A DNA stretch of 64,000 bases from Acidobacteriota bacterium (GTDB lineage Bacteria; Acidobacteriota; Thermoanaerobaculia; Multivoradales; JBCCEF01). Location: positions 124,001-188,000 of the forward strand of contig JBCCEF010000004.1 of the NCBI GenBank assembly GCA_039030395.1. Direction: 5' to 3'. The notes under the pieces are model-generated. The model saw only the letters and a program-made list of their open reading frames with translations, was not told the DNA's origin and searched no databases. This document shows, piece by piece, positions 33,653-41,925 of this stretch (position 1 is the first letter of the stretch; every line of letters starts with the position of its first letter). Both the position numbers and the translations under genes were made by a program.

Positions 33653-36256
33653 GTGTCCGGGGCCGCCTTCGCATGCATTCTCGCTTTAGGATGCGGTGCG
33701 CCTCCAGCCGCGGCCGACTCTCCCCTCGCTGCCTGCGAAGGTTCCTTTGCGGCGGACCGCGACGACTGGAACGGCTGTGCCTGCTTCTTTCCCTTGGCCC
33801 GGGATCCGGCCACCGGCGAAGAAGCCCGGCGACGGCTGATCGAACTGACGGAGTCCGCGCCGGAGCTCCCCTGCCCCTTCTTCTACCTCGCCAGCCTCCG
33901 CTTCGCCGACGGACAAGATCCCGCTGGCGCCTACGCCCGAGCGATCGGGCTCTACGCCGGCCGGGAGCAGTGGCAGGGGGAGTTCTATGCCCGCATGAGC
34001 CTGGCCCGCTGGCACCGCGGCCGGGCCGAGTTCGAGCAGGCTCTGGCGCAGATGGACGGCGCCGTGGCGGCGGCTCGCAGGCTGGAGGATCGCCCCCTCG
34101 CGGACCGCACCGAACTCGAATTCATCAGCCTCGCCCTGAGCCGGGGAGACGATCTGATCGGACTGGAGAAGCGGCTGGTGGCCCTGCAACAGCGTCTGGG
34201 CGATGGCGCCGCCGAGGAGCTGAAGCTCGAAGTGGCCGACAAGCTGGCGCGGGTGCGCTTCCGCCTCGGCGATCTCGACCGCGCCCAGCGCGCCTTCGAC
34301 CACCTCGCCGAGCAGTACCGCGAGCGCGGCGACTCTTACGCCGAGGCGACGGCGCGGCTCAACGCCGCGGCCTGTTCGCTGCAGGGTTTTCCGGCGCCGG
34401 CCGAGCAGGCCGCCGCCCGCAGTCGCCTGGCCGAAGCGCTGGCGGTGGCGGAGCAGGCCGGCAATCTGCGCATCCAGGTGATCGCGCTGCGCAAGCTGGG
34501 AGAACTCGAACCCGCGAGGGAGGGCGTCGAGCTGCTTCGCCGCAGCCTCGAGATCGCCCGTCGACTGGACGAGCCGGAGGTGCTCTACGCTTCTCTCCTC
34601 GCCTATGCCTCGCGGCTGCCGAAGGCTTCGCAGGTCGAGTCCCTCCTGGCCGAGGCGGAGGCGGTTCGCCCGGCGGACGGCACGGCCAGTTTCTTGGCCG
34701 AAGGCTGGCTCCACCGGCTGCGCACCGTTTGGCGGATCCACCCGCCGGCTCAGGCGATGGTGGAATCTTCCGCCGTGCTCGACGAGATCGAACGCCTGCG
34801 CCTCGGCCAGACGGCGGCACGGGCCGAGTACTTCTCCCTCTGGCTGCCGGCCCACCAATGGCTGGCGGGCAACCTCTACGCCCGGGCTGCCTGGCTGCAC
34901 GGCGGGACGGACCCGCCTTCGCCGATCGACCCTAAAACCCCGGCGCCGTTGCCCTTGCCGGTGCTCGAGACCTCTTGGCTCGACCGCGCCTTCACGGTGA
35001 CCGAGCGCATGCGGGGGCGCATTCTGCTGGACACCGCTTCCTCGGCCGCCCCGCCAAGGCTCGTTTCCCTGGAAGAAGTGCGCCGCACCTTGGCTCCCGA
35101 CGAGGCCGTGCTGTCCTTCCAGCTCAGCCTGTGGCGAAACTTCTATGGGCGCTTCGAGGGAGGGGCCTGGCTGCTGGTGGTGACCCGCGACGCCAGCCAT
35201 CTCTACGCCCTGCCCGACGCCCAGCACTTCGATCCGGCGCTGCGCCACTTCGGGGGCCTGTTCGAGGCGCGGAACGGCAGCGAGGCGACCGCCGCCCGGG
35301 TGATCGCCGATCACCTCCTCGCCCCGGCCCTGGCGGACCTGCCGCCGTCGGTTGAACACCTCGTGCTGGTGCCCGACGGCGCGCTGCATCGGCTGCCCTT
35401 CGGGGCCCTACCGGACGCCGAAGGCCGCCCCTTGATCGAACGCTTTCGCCTGTCGCGGGTTCCCTCGGCGACCCTCTGGCATCGCTGGCGGCGGCAGGCG
35501 CGGGCGGTGGAACGGCCGGTTGCGGAGGCGCGGGCGCCGGCGCTGGTGATCGCGGCTCCGGCCGCCGGCCCGGAGGGCTCGTCCTGGGATCCGTTGCCCG
35601 GCGCCCTGGCGGAGGGCCGCCGAGTGGTGCGCCGGCTGGGTGGCGACAGCGAGCTGCTGAGCGGCGCCGAGGCGAGCGAGAGGCGGGTGAAGGCCGCCTC
35701 CGGGGAGCGGTACCAGGTGCTGCACTTCGCAACCCATGCCCTGGCCGAGAGCCGGCGGGCGGGCGAGGCCGGCGTCGTGCTCGCGGCCGGCGAGGGAGAC
35801 GACGGACTCCTCACCCCGCAAGAGATCTCCGGCCTGCCTTTGGACGGCGAGTTGGTGGTGCTGGCGGCTTGCCGCAGCGGCTCCGGCCGGGTGCTCTATG
35901 GCGAGGGACCGATGAGCCTGGCCCGTTCCTTCTTCCAGGCCGGCGCCAGGACCGTGGTGGCGAGCCTCTGGCGCCTGCGGGACGACGAGGCGGCGGACCT
36001 GTTCCGCGACTTCTACCGCCACCTCGGGCGTGGAGAGAGCGTCGCCACGGCCCTGGCTGCGGCTCAGCGAGAAAGGCGCCAGGGCGGCGCTCCGGCGGTC
36101 GCCTGGGCTGGCGTGGTGGTCCTGGGGGACGGTGCGGTGGTGCCGTTCCCGGGCGGTTCGCCGGGCACCGACGGTCACCGGCTGTGGTGGTGGATCGCGC
36201 TGGGGTTCGGGATGATGCTGATCGCCCTCGTCCGGCGAGCCCGCCGGCGGGGCTAA
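33653..36256 (+). CDS. TPR-CHAT caspase-like protease with C-terminal membrane anchor
   Basis: An 867-residue protein. A GTG start at 33653 opens a hydrophobic, Cys-containing leader (AAFACILALGCGAPPAAA), suggesting export. Residues about 90-450 are alanine-rich helical repeats of TPR type. The C-terminal CHAT domain (about 480-835) has the expected dyad: His695 in LHFATHA and Cys740 in VVLAACRSG. GEGPMSLARSFFQAGARTVV and SLWRLRDDEAADLFRDFY complete the family signature. A final transmembrane helix (WWWIALGFGMMLIAL) is followed by RRARRRG. If both signals are used, the protease faces the periplasm. It lies downstream of the sigma/anti-sigma pair. Substrate unknown; the BTRD1 paralogues next door are candidates. 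Confidence 0.9.
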   Translation: MSGAAFACILALGCGAPPAAADSPLAACEGSFAADRDDWNGCACFFPLARDPATGEEARRRLIELTESAPELPCPFFYLASLRFADGQDPAGAYARAIGLYAGREQWQGEFYARMSLARWHRGRAEFEQALAQMDGAVAAARRLEDRPLADRTELEFISLALSRGDDLIGLEKRLVALQQRLGDGAAEELKLEVADKLARVRFRLGDLDRAQRAFDHLAEQYRERGDSYAEATARLNAAACSLQGFPAPAEQAAARSRLAEALAVAEQAGNLRIQVIALRKLGELEPAREGVELLRRSLEIARRLDEPEVLYASLLAYASRLPKASQVESLLAEAEAVRPADGTASFLAEGWLHRLRTVWRIHPPAQAMVESSAVLDEIERLRLGQTAARAEYFSLWLPAHQWLAGNLYARAAWLHGGTDPPSPIDPKTPAPLPLPVLETSWLDRAFTVTERMRGRILLDTASSAAPPRLVSLEEVRRTLAPDEAVLSFQLSLWRNFYGRFEGGAWLLVVTRDASHLYALPDAQHFDPALRHFGGLFEARNGSEATAARVIADHLLAPALADLPPSVEHLVLVPDGALHRLPFGALPDAEGRPLIERFRLSRVPSATLWHRWRRQARAVERPVAEARAPALVIAAPAAGPEGSSWDPLPGALAEGRRVVRRLGGDSELLSGAEASERRVKAASGERYQVLHFATHALAESRRAGEAGVVLAAGEGDDGLLTPQEISGLPLDGELVVLAACRSGSGRVLYGEGPMSLARSFFQAGARTVVASLWRLRDDEAADLFRDFYRHLGRGESVATALAAAQRERRQGGAPAVAWAGVVVLGDGAVVPFPGGSPGTDGHRLWWWIALGFGMMLIALVRRARRRG

Positions 36257-36370
36257 TGCGCCGCCGGAATCCTGAGCGCTCGACGGGTCGTAGGATGAAT
36301 TGAATCGGGCCGGCGAGACGGCTCACCCCGGAGTCCGTGGCCGGCAGGCACGGGTGGGGAAGGACATGGG

Positions 36371-37357
36371 ATGAAAAGCAAGCGTTGGAGCAAGAAGCGG
36401 AAGATCCTCTCCGCGATCGTGGCCGTCGTGCTGCTATTGCTGGCCGTGCCCTGCGCGGTGATGGGGCCGTATGTCCTGCGGGTTCAGCGCTTCGAGGCGG
36501 AACCCGAACTCGGGTACCACGCGCCCTTTTTCGTCTACGCGTCTCCCGGCTCTCGCCGGGCCGCCGAGGCGGGCGAGCCGGTGACGATGCTCGTTCAGCC
36601 CAACAATTCCGGAATCCCCTCCGACGATGCGGAGGTCCACTCGAAGGACGCCTGGTGGACGGCCTTCGGCCGCCACGGTTTGGCCGACGAACTCGAAGTG
36701 GTGCTGTTGGTGCCGGCCTTCGTTCGTCCGTGGGAGGACTGGCAGATCTACACCCACGCGCTGGATCGCGATGTCCTCACCACCGAGCGCCGGGATCTCG
36801 CACGGGTCGACCTTCAGCTCCTGGCGATGGTGGAACAGGCCCGCAAGTCGCTCGCGGCGGAGGGGATCCGGGTGGAGGAGCGGTTCCTGCTGCAAGGCTA
36901 CTCGGCGAGCGGCATGTTCGCCAACCGATTCGCCGTGCTGCACCCGCGGCGAGTCAAGGCGGTGGCGGCGGGTTCGCCCGGTGGCTGGCCGATCGCTCCC
37001 CTGGCTCGCTGGCAAGACGAGAGCCTGCCCTATCCCATCGGCATCGCCGATCTCGAAGAGCTGACCGGAGCGCCGTTCGACACAGAGGCCTATGCCGAGG
37101 TCCCTCAACTGCTGGTGATGGGCTCCTTGGACGACAACGACTCGGTGGATTTCCGAGACGGTTGGGACGAAGAACCGGCCGCCACCGTCGATCGCCTGTT
37201 CGGCGCCACTCCCCTCGACCGTTGGGATGATGCGGAGAAGGTGTACCGACAAGCAGGAGCCCAGGCGCGGTTTCTCCTGGTCGACGGCGTCGACCACGAC
37301 CGCCGCGCGTTGCAGGAGCATTCGACGCGGTTCTTCGCAGAGATCCTCGGCCACTAG
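36371..37357 (+). CDS. membrane-anchored alpha/beta-hydrolase
   Basis: A 328-residue protein with a basic N-terminus and one signal-anchor helix (ILSAIVAVVLLLLAVPCAVM). The body has an alpha/beta-hydrolase layout: nucleophile elbow GYSASGMFANRF near residue 180, an acidic stretch LLVMGSLDDNDSVDF that may supply the Asp, and GVDHDRRALQ near the C-terminus supplying a His. It resembles PHB-depolymerase or poly-ester esterase folds more than lipases, but the substrate cannot be named. It is a single gene, 114 bases after the CHAT gene and 50 bases before vapB. Confidence 0.75.
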   Translation: MKSKRWSKKRKILSAIVAVVLLLLAVPCAVMGPYVLRVQRFEAEPELGYHAPFFVYASPGSRRAAEAGEPVTMLVQPNNSGIPSDDAEVHSKDAWWTAFGRHGLADELEVVLLVPAFVRPWEDWQIYTHALDRDVLTTERRDLARVDLQLLAMVEQARKSLAAEGIRVEERFLLQGYSASGMFANRFAVLHPRRVKAVAAGSPGGWPIAPLARWQDESLPYPIGIADLEELTGAPFDTEAYAEVPQLLVMGSLDDNDSVDFRDGWDEEPAATVDRLFGATPLDRWDDAEKVYRQAGAQARFLLVDGVDHDRRALQEHSTRFFAEILGH

Positions 37358-37391
37358 GCGTTCAGCCCACCAGTGTGACCGATGCGGTGCC

Positions 37392-37421
37392 ATGGTAGAA
37401 TAATGGTATGAGAGTTACCAT
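37392..37421. promoter_or_regulatory. vapBC promoter -10 and putative VapB operator
   Basis: Two direct ATGGTA copies (37392-37397, 37403-37408) face an inverted TACCAT (37416-37421) across the vapB start codon. The -10-like TAGAAT (37396-37401) lies six bases before ATG 37408, which would place the transcript start on the ATG itself. Autoregulation by the AbrB-fold antitoxin is typical of VapBC loci. Confidence 0.5.
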
Positions 37422-37653
37422 CGATCAGGCAGGTCGACTCGTCGTTCCAAAGACCTTGCGCGACGCTCTGCGGTTGGAAGCGGGCACGACGCTTGAGATC
37501 CGGGCTCGCGAGGGTCTCCTAGAACTCGAGCCGGTTGCAGTGCCGATGCGCTTGGTTCGGCGGGGAAAAGGCCTGGTCGCGACGACCGACGAACCACTGC
37601 CGAGAATCGGTGCCGAAGAGGTGCGAGAGGTGATGGATCTCCTGCGGCGATGA
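37408..37653 (+). CDS. vapB: AbrB/MazE-fold antitoxin of VapBC pair
   Basis: An 81-residue antitoxin with an N-terminal swapped-hairpin AbrB domain (MRVTIDQAGRLVVPKTLRDA; LEAGTTLEIRAREGLLELEP) and a C-terminal toxin-binding tail (RIGAEEVREVMDLLRR). The ATG overlaps its own putative operator and follows a TANNNT element by six bases with no ribosome site, consistent with a leaderless transcript. The stop overlaps the toxin start by four bases. Neutralisation of the PIN toxin and repression of the operon are family knowledge. Confidence 0.88.
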   Translation: MRVTIDQAGRLVVPKTLRDALRLEAGTTLEIRAREGLLELEPVAVPMRLVRRGKGLVATTDEPLPRIGAEEVREVMDLLRR

Positions 37654-38054
37654 TCGCCGTCGACAGTTCCATCGCGATTGCCGGGTTCGGAGATTGGCAC
37701 GAGCTTCACGAGCCCGCCCGTGACCTTCTCGACGAGGGCGTGGCGATTCCCGCTCACGCCATGCTGGAGACCTATTCCGTTCTCACGGGGTTCCCGCCGC
37801 CTCACCGAGCCGCACCTCGCCTGGTTCGCTCGTGGCTGGACGACCGCTTTGCCACGATTCTCCCGTCGCCCGAGGTCGAGAAGCAGCAAGGCTTCTTGCG
37901 GGACCTCGCCGAGGTAGGGCGCACCGGTGGAGCCGTCTACGACGCCCTCGTGGCCTTGACCGCAAAGCGAGCGGACGCCGTGTTGGCGACGGCGGATGTG
38001 CGCGCCTCGGCGGTGTATGAATTGGTTGGAGTCGAGCTGCACTACCTGGCTTGA
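37650..38054 (+). CDS. vapC: PIN-domain ribonuclease toxin (VapC-like)
   Basis: A 134-residue PIN protein coupled to its antitoxin (ATGA). Candidate metal-binding acidic residues are present in order: Asp4 (MIAVDSS, near the N-terminus), Glu in AHAMLETYSVL, Asp in GGAVYDALV, and Asp in VLATADVRA. The length is normal. Family members cut tRNA or rRNA; the target here is unknown. A strong hairpin follows at 38107-38140 and separates it from the convergent propeller gene. Confidence 0.88.
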   Translation: MIAVDSSIAIAGFGDWHELHEPARDLLDEGVAIPAHAMLETYSVLTGFPPPHRAAPRLVRSWLDDRFATILPSPEVEKQQGFLRDLAEVGRTGGAVYDALVALTAKRADAVLATADVRASAVYELVGVELHYLA

Positions 38055-38106
38055 ACTTCCGTTTGTCTCTGCGGCGATCGGCGACCGGACCCTCCGAAAG
38101 CATCAA

Positions 38107-38140
38107 GTCAGCCGGCGGCGCAGTAGCGCCGCCGGCTGAC
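38107..38140. terminator. perfect 15-bp hairpin between convergent genes
   Basis: Arms GTCAGCCGGCGGCGC (38107-38121) and its exact complement (38126-38140) around an AGTA loop, between the stops of vapC and the propeller gene. It has no long T tract but is very stable, and probably terminates from both sides. Confidence 0.7.
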
Positions 38141-38174
38141 GACTAGGAGGACCCTCCTCCGATCTGGCGCTGAT

Positions 38175-39305
38175 TCATGAACTCCAGCAAAGCGATTGGA
38201 TGAAATGGGCCACGCCCGCTGAGGCGCTGCCTTGGCGGGTGATGGTGGCGCTGTCGTTGCTCGTTCGCCAACTGATGACCTTGAGCTTGCTGTCGCTGTC
38301 CGCCACCGCCGTTTGAATGCGGTTGTTGGCGCAGGCCGTTCCGGAAACCCGGTAGATCTCGCCGGCCGAAGCCTGGCCCAGACGGGTCACCGCGCCGGAT
38401 CCTGGGGACACGGACCAGGTGATGATCTTGAAGTTGCCGTCGTCGTCTCCGAGCACCGTCGCCAGCCGAGGACCGTTCAGGGCAAAGGCGTCGAGACCTC
38501 GTTCGACCTTGCCGGCCGTCGCATCGCCCAGGCGGCTGATCTGGCCGTTGGAGGCGATGTCCCAGGCGATGATCTTCAGGTTCCAGTTGGAATCGAGAAC
38601 CACCGTCGTCAGGAGGGTTTCGCCGAGGCGCACCACCCGCACGAACTCGATTTCGCCGGCCGAGGTGTCGGCGAGGCGGCTGACCTGACCGGAGTTGGAA
38701 ATCCTCCAGGTGATGATCTTGAGGTGGTCGTCGCTGTCCCTCACGGCCGTCGCCACGAGGTTCGAGGAGCCGATGAAGGTGGCGTCGACCACCTTCGTCC
38801 TGCCGCCTTGGGCACTGCCCTGGCGACGGATGCGTCCGTCGTTTCGGACGCCCCAGGCGATGACCTTGAGATCGCCTGCCGAATCGATCACCGCCGTCAC
38901 CAGGCAATTGTCCGCGGAGGTGGTGGAGACCCCCAGCACCTCGCCGGCTCCGGCGCTATGGAGCCGCCGCAGTTGGCCATTGTCGGTGACCTGCCAGGAG
39001 ATGATCTTGAGCTTGTCCGATGCGGTGCGCACCGTCGTCGCCAGGCGCCGGTCGCGCAGTCGGCTGATGTCCATGGTGAAGTGGTCGCCGATCTGTCCGG
39101 CCGAGGCGCTGCCCTGGCGGGTCACCTCTCCGTCATCCGAGATGTCCCAGTGAATGAGTTTGAGTTGGTCCTGGTTGTCGCGAATGGCCGTCACCATGCC
39201 GGCATCGGCGAGGGCGGTATCGGCTCCCAGGAAGGTCAGGGCGAGCAGTATCGCCACGGTGAAGGTGATGCCGCGGGCACGCATCCGAGGGTGGGGGTTG
39301 GACAT
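38175..39305 (-). CDS. secreted seven-repeat beta-propeller
   Basis: A 376-residue exported protein. The start at 39305 is chosen over one seven codons upstream because AAAGGAG sits six bases before it. After the signal (ITFTVAILLALTFLGADTALA) the whole chain is seven repeats of about 48 residues with the pattern xxTAVxDSxxxLKIIxW-(x)5-NGxIxRxG-xASAG (for example LVTAVIDSAGDLKVIAWGV, LVATAVRDSDDHLKIITWRI, LATVLGDDDGNFKIITWSV). Seven such units predict a closed seven-bladed propeller. No catalytic motif is visible; ligand or scaffold binding is likely. It is related to the C-terminal halves of the next two genes. Confidence 0.85.
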   Translation of the reverse strand: MSNPHPRMRARGITFTVAILLALTFLGADTALADAGMVTAIRDNQDQLKLIHWDISDDGEVTRQGSASAGQIGDHFTMDISRLRDRRLATTVRTASDKLKIISWQVTDNGQLRRLHSAGAGEVLGVSTTSADNCLVTAVIDSAGDLKVIAWGVRNDGRIRRQGSAQGGRTKVVDATFIGSSNLVATAVRDSDDHLKIITWRISNSGQVSRLADTSAGEIEFVRVVRLGETLLTTVVLDSNWNLKIIAWDIASNGQISRLGDATAGKVERGLDAFALNGPRLATVLGDDDGNFKIITWSVSPGSGAVTRLGQASAGEIYRVSGTACANNRIQTAVADSDSKLKVISWRTSNDSATITRQGSASAGVAHFIQSLCWSS

Positions 39306-39437
39306 GATGTTCTCCTTTGAGTCCAAGTTGGGGGTCCCTCACCGCCTCAGTGCGAAGCAGCAAGGGACCACCGTTGAGGAGCATCGAAGTCGAATCCCGC
39401 GTGCATGAGCTGACGACTACAAGACCTACTGAGGTGA

Positions 39438-39466
39438 GGAACGAACCTCGGCGGGTGAATGCCTCA
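39438..39466 (-). promoter_or_regulatory. shared box TGAGGCATTC-N13-CGTTCC upstream of propeller gene
   Basis: Read on the minus strand, TGAGGCATTC lies at 39466-39457 and CGTTCC at 39443-39438. It ends 132 bases before the start at 39305. It is the most divergent of the four copies (T to G at position 5), yet it keeps the exact spacing. Confidence 0.55.
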
Positions 39467-39493
39467 CGGCCTTTGCCGGGGGGCTGAACAAGT

Positions 39494-39525
39494 GAAGCCG
39501 GCGACGCGGAGGCGCCGCCGGCTTC
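39494..39525. terminator. GC-rich hairpin downstream of M23-propeller copy 1
   Basis: GAAGCCGGCG arm paired with CGCCGGCTTC, one internal mismatch, short loop. It follows the minus-strand gene ending at 39548, and its arms resemble those of the hairpin at 41871-41901. Confidence 0.6.
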
Positions 39526-39547
39526 GAGTGGATCGCTGGAGGATCCG

Positions 39548-41734
39548 TTAGGGCTCTAGCGCCACCTCCCAGGAGGAGATGCGGATCTCGCCGTCGGACT
39601 GTCTCGCCACCGACACCGCCTGGCGGCGGTTGGTGGGGTTGACGAACATGGCGTTGCCGAGGGCGACCCAGGTCACCTCCTCGGCGGTCGCCTCGCCGTG
39701 GACTTCGATGCTGCCGTCGTTCGCGATGTTCCAGCCGATCAGCTTGAAGTGCCCGGAGCCGCGAACCACCGCCGTCAAGGCGTGGGAATCGCCGCCGTCG
39801 GATACGGCGACGTCTTCGACCGGGCCTCCCACATAGTCGTCCAGGCGGTTGATGACGCCATTGGCCTGGACTTCCCAGGTGACCAGGTAGAGGTTGCCGG
39901 CGGCATTTTCCGCCGCGGTGAGAAAGCGGTCCTTGCCGTTGACCACGCCGAGGTAGGCGATGTCGAGGTCCCACACCGGCAGGTCGTCGTAGTCGCCGAG
40001 GACGCCGACGGAGCTCTCGTCGTTGGAGACCAACCAGCTACTGAGGCGCAGGAGCCCGCCGCCGGTGCGTACCGCCGTCACCACGCCGCCGAAGGTCGGC
40101 GCGGTGGCGACGGCGACGCTGCTGATCGGGCCGTGGCTGTCGCTGTCACCCTCCTGGATGACGCCCCAACCGTCGACCTCCCAGCCGGTGACTCGCAGAT
40201 CTCCGCTCTCCGTGCGGGCAGCGGTGACCACCCCGGGTAGATGCGGCGAAGAGGTCACCGCGACGTCGAGAATCGAGTCGCCGGCGACGGCGCTGCTGCG
40301 CAGGCCGAGAAAGCCGTCCCAGACGGTCATCTGCAGTTCGTCGTTGTCGTTCTGTACGGCGGTGACGAAGTCGTTGGTCACCGAGGTTTTGGCCAAGGCG
40401 GCTCGTTTGGCGGAGGGGATGGGCATCTTGTCGCCGAACCAGAGGTCGCCGTTGCCGTCCCGTCCCACGGTGCGGAGCGTCAACCCGCCCTGGTCGAGGG
40501 ACTGCGCCACGGCGATGGTGTCTGAATCCAGATCCAGCACGTCGATGTTCCAGCCGTCGCCGGTCGCCAGGCTGTCCCGGCGGAGGAGCGGCGAGGGCCA
40601 AACGATCAGCTCCTCCCAGGGTAGGCCCTTGCCGTCGACGTATTGCCAGTCGGCGTTGCCGAGGGGTGGATCCGGGTGGGTGTTGCGGTCGACGATGAAG
40701 GTGTCGCGAAACAGGATTGGAAATCCCTGGCCGCCGCGCCGGATGTGTACGTGGAGATGGGGGGCGGTCGACGAACCGGAGTTGCCGGCCAGTCCCAGGA
40801 AGTCTCCGGCCTTGACCACCGCGCCGACGAAGCAGAGAGCCGGATTGGTGCTGCCGTTGATGAAGTGGACGTAGGAAGCCCGCTCGCTACCGTGCATGAT
40901 CCCGAAGCCGTTGCCGGAGCCGGTACCGGACTGCCGGGGAACGTTGTCCGCGACGCCGTCGGTGCAGGCCTGGACCACGCCGTCGGCCATGGCATAGATC
41001 GGCTTGCCCCACACCAGCCAATCCTCGTTTTCATCGCCGTTTTCCGGCTCTCCGGGGGCGAGCGGATGAAAGGGCGTCCATTCGCCCGCATCGGGATCCC
41101 AGCGCCCCACGCCCATGTCGTAGGCGAACATCTGATCCGAGGTGCGTCGGTGGGCGTCGGCCTCCGCCTTGCTGCGGCCGGACCAGAACTCACCGGGCGC
41201 CAGATCGTTGGTCGAAGCCGGAAACAAGAAGCCACCGCGGGGTTGATCGTTGTAGTAGGCGACGGCGGGGATGAGTGTCACCAGCGGACTGTAGTCCGTG
41301 AAGAACATGTTCATGGTGATCCACTCCGGCACCCACGGTTCGATGCGGGTGTCATCGGTCAGCATCAGGCGACAGGTTTCTCCCGGGTTGATCCGTCCGC
41401 TGGTGGTCAGGGTCTGCAGGGCACCGCTGCCGCAGCGCATCAAGGCCTGGGGAGCGAGGCTGTTGGCGAAGGGGGTGAATCCGGCACCGAATACCAGGTC
41501 GACACCGGCGAGTTCCACCCGGGTCGGCTCGTCATTGCGCAGCGTCACGTTGAAGGAGATCTCGTAGGTCTCGTCGTCGAGTGAGGTCTGCGCCGCCAGC
41601 GGAAAGGCCTGGGCGGCATTCGCCAGGGACGGCTGAAGGTCGAGAATGGTGACGTTCGGCTGCGCCAGAACGGGGAGGGTGAGAAGGCTGGCGGTGACCG
41701 CCAGAGCGAGGACGTGAGGGCGAAGAAACTTCAT
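39548..41734 (-). CDS. secreted M23 peptidase fused to seven-repeat propeller, copy 1
   Basis: A 728-residue exported protein. The open frame extends further upstream, but ATG 41734 opens the signal peptide (VLALAVTASLLTLPVLA) and is preceded by a GGAAGG site. Residues about 25-165 are a beta domain (DETYEISFNVTLRNDEPTRV). Residues about 175-345 are an M23/LytM-type metallopeptidase (GKPIYAMADGVV; AGDFLGLAGNSGSSTAPHLH-VHI), with the HxH pair in PHLHVH and candidate His/Asp ligands in AHRRTSDQMFAYD. From about 400 the chain is seven repeats of the DELQMTVW / NLYLVTWEV / HFKLIGWNI type seen in the stand-alone propeller. A peptidoglycan or peptide target bound through the propeller is inference. 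Confidence 0.87.
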   Translation of the reverse strand: MKFLRPHVLALAVTASLLTLPVLAQPNVTILDLQPSLANAAQAFPLAAQTSLDDETYEISFNVTLRNDEPTRVELAGVDLVFGAGFTPFANSLAPQALMRCGSGALQTLTTSGRINPGETCRLMLTDDTRIEPWVPEWITMNMFFTDYSPLVTLIPAVAYYNDQPRGGFLFPASTNDLAPGEFWSGRSKAEADAHRRTSDQMFAYDMGVGRWDPDAGEWTPFHPLAPGEPENGDENEDWLVWGKPIYAMADGVVQACTDGVADNVPRQSGTGSGNGFGIMHGSERASYVHFINGSTNPALCFVGAVVKAGDFLGLAGNSGSSTAPHLHVHIRRGGQGFPILFRDTFIVDRNTHPDPPLGNADWQYVDGKGLPWEELIVWPSPLLRRDSLATGDGWNIDVLDLDSDTIAVAQSLDQGGLTLRTVGRDGNGDLWFGDKMPIPSAKRAALAKTSVTNDFVTAVQNDNDELQMTVWDGFLGLRSSAVAGDSILDVAVTSSPHLPGVVTAARTESGDLRVTGWEVDGWGVIQEGDSDSHGPISSVAVATAPTFGGVVTAVRTGGGLLRLSSWLVSNDESSVGVLGDYDDLPVWDLDIAYLGVVNGKDRFLTAAENAAGNLYLVTWEVQANGVINRLDDYVGGPVEDVAVSDGGDSHALTAVVRGSGHFKLIGWNIANDGSIEVHGEATAEEVTWVALGNAMFVNPTNRRQAVSVARQSDGEIRISSWEVALEP

Positions 41735-41812
41735 GATGCAGCTTCCTTCCAGATGATGGTTGAGGGCGGCCCCGTGGGGCCGGTGCGCTGAGACGGCTCG
41801 GCGCCTGAGGGA

Positions 41813-41841
41813 GGAACGACGAGGGGTGAGCGAATGACTCA
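41813..41841 (-). promoter_or_regulatory. shared box TGAGTCATTC-N13-CGTTCC upstream of M23-propeller copy 1
   Basis: Minus-strand reading: TGAGTCATTC at 41841-41832 and CGTTCC at 41818-41813. It ends 78 bases before the start at 41734. It agrees with the copy at 31349 over the first 11 bases and again at the TCGTCGTTC end. Confidence 0.62.
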
Positions 41842-41863
41842 CTCGGAAGAAATTCCGGGCTTG

Positions 41864-41901
41864 AAAAAAAGAAGCCGGCGACGCTGATGCGCCGCCGGCT
41901 C
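41864..41901 (-). terminator. rho-independent terminator of M23-propeller copy 2
   Basis: On the minus strand, a GAGCCGGCGGCGC / GCGTCGCCGGCTTC hairpin with an ATCA loop (41901-41871) is followed by seven T (41870-41864). A textbook intrinsic terminator 25 bases after the stop at 41926. Confidence 0.85.
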
Positions 41902-41925
41902 GCAGGGCTTCGATTGGTGGAGCCT

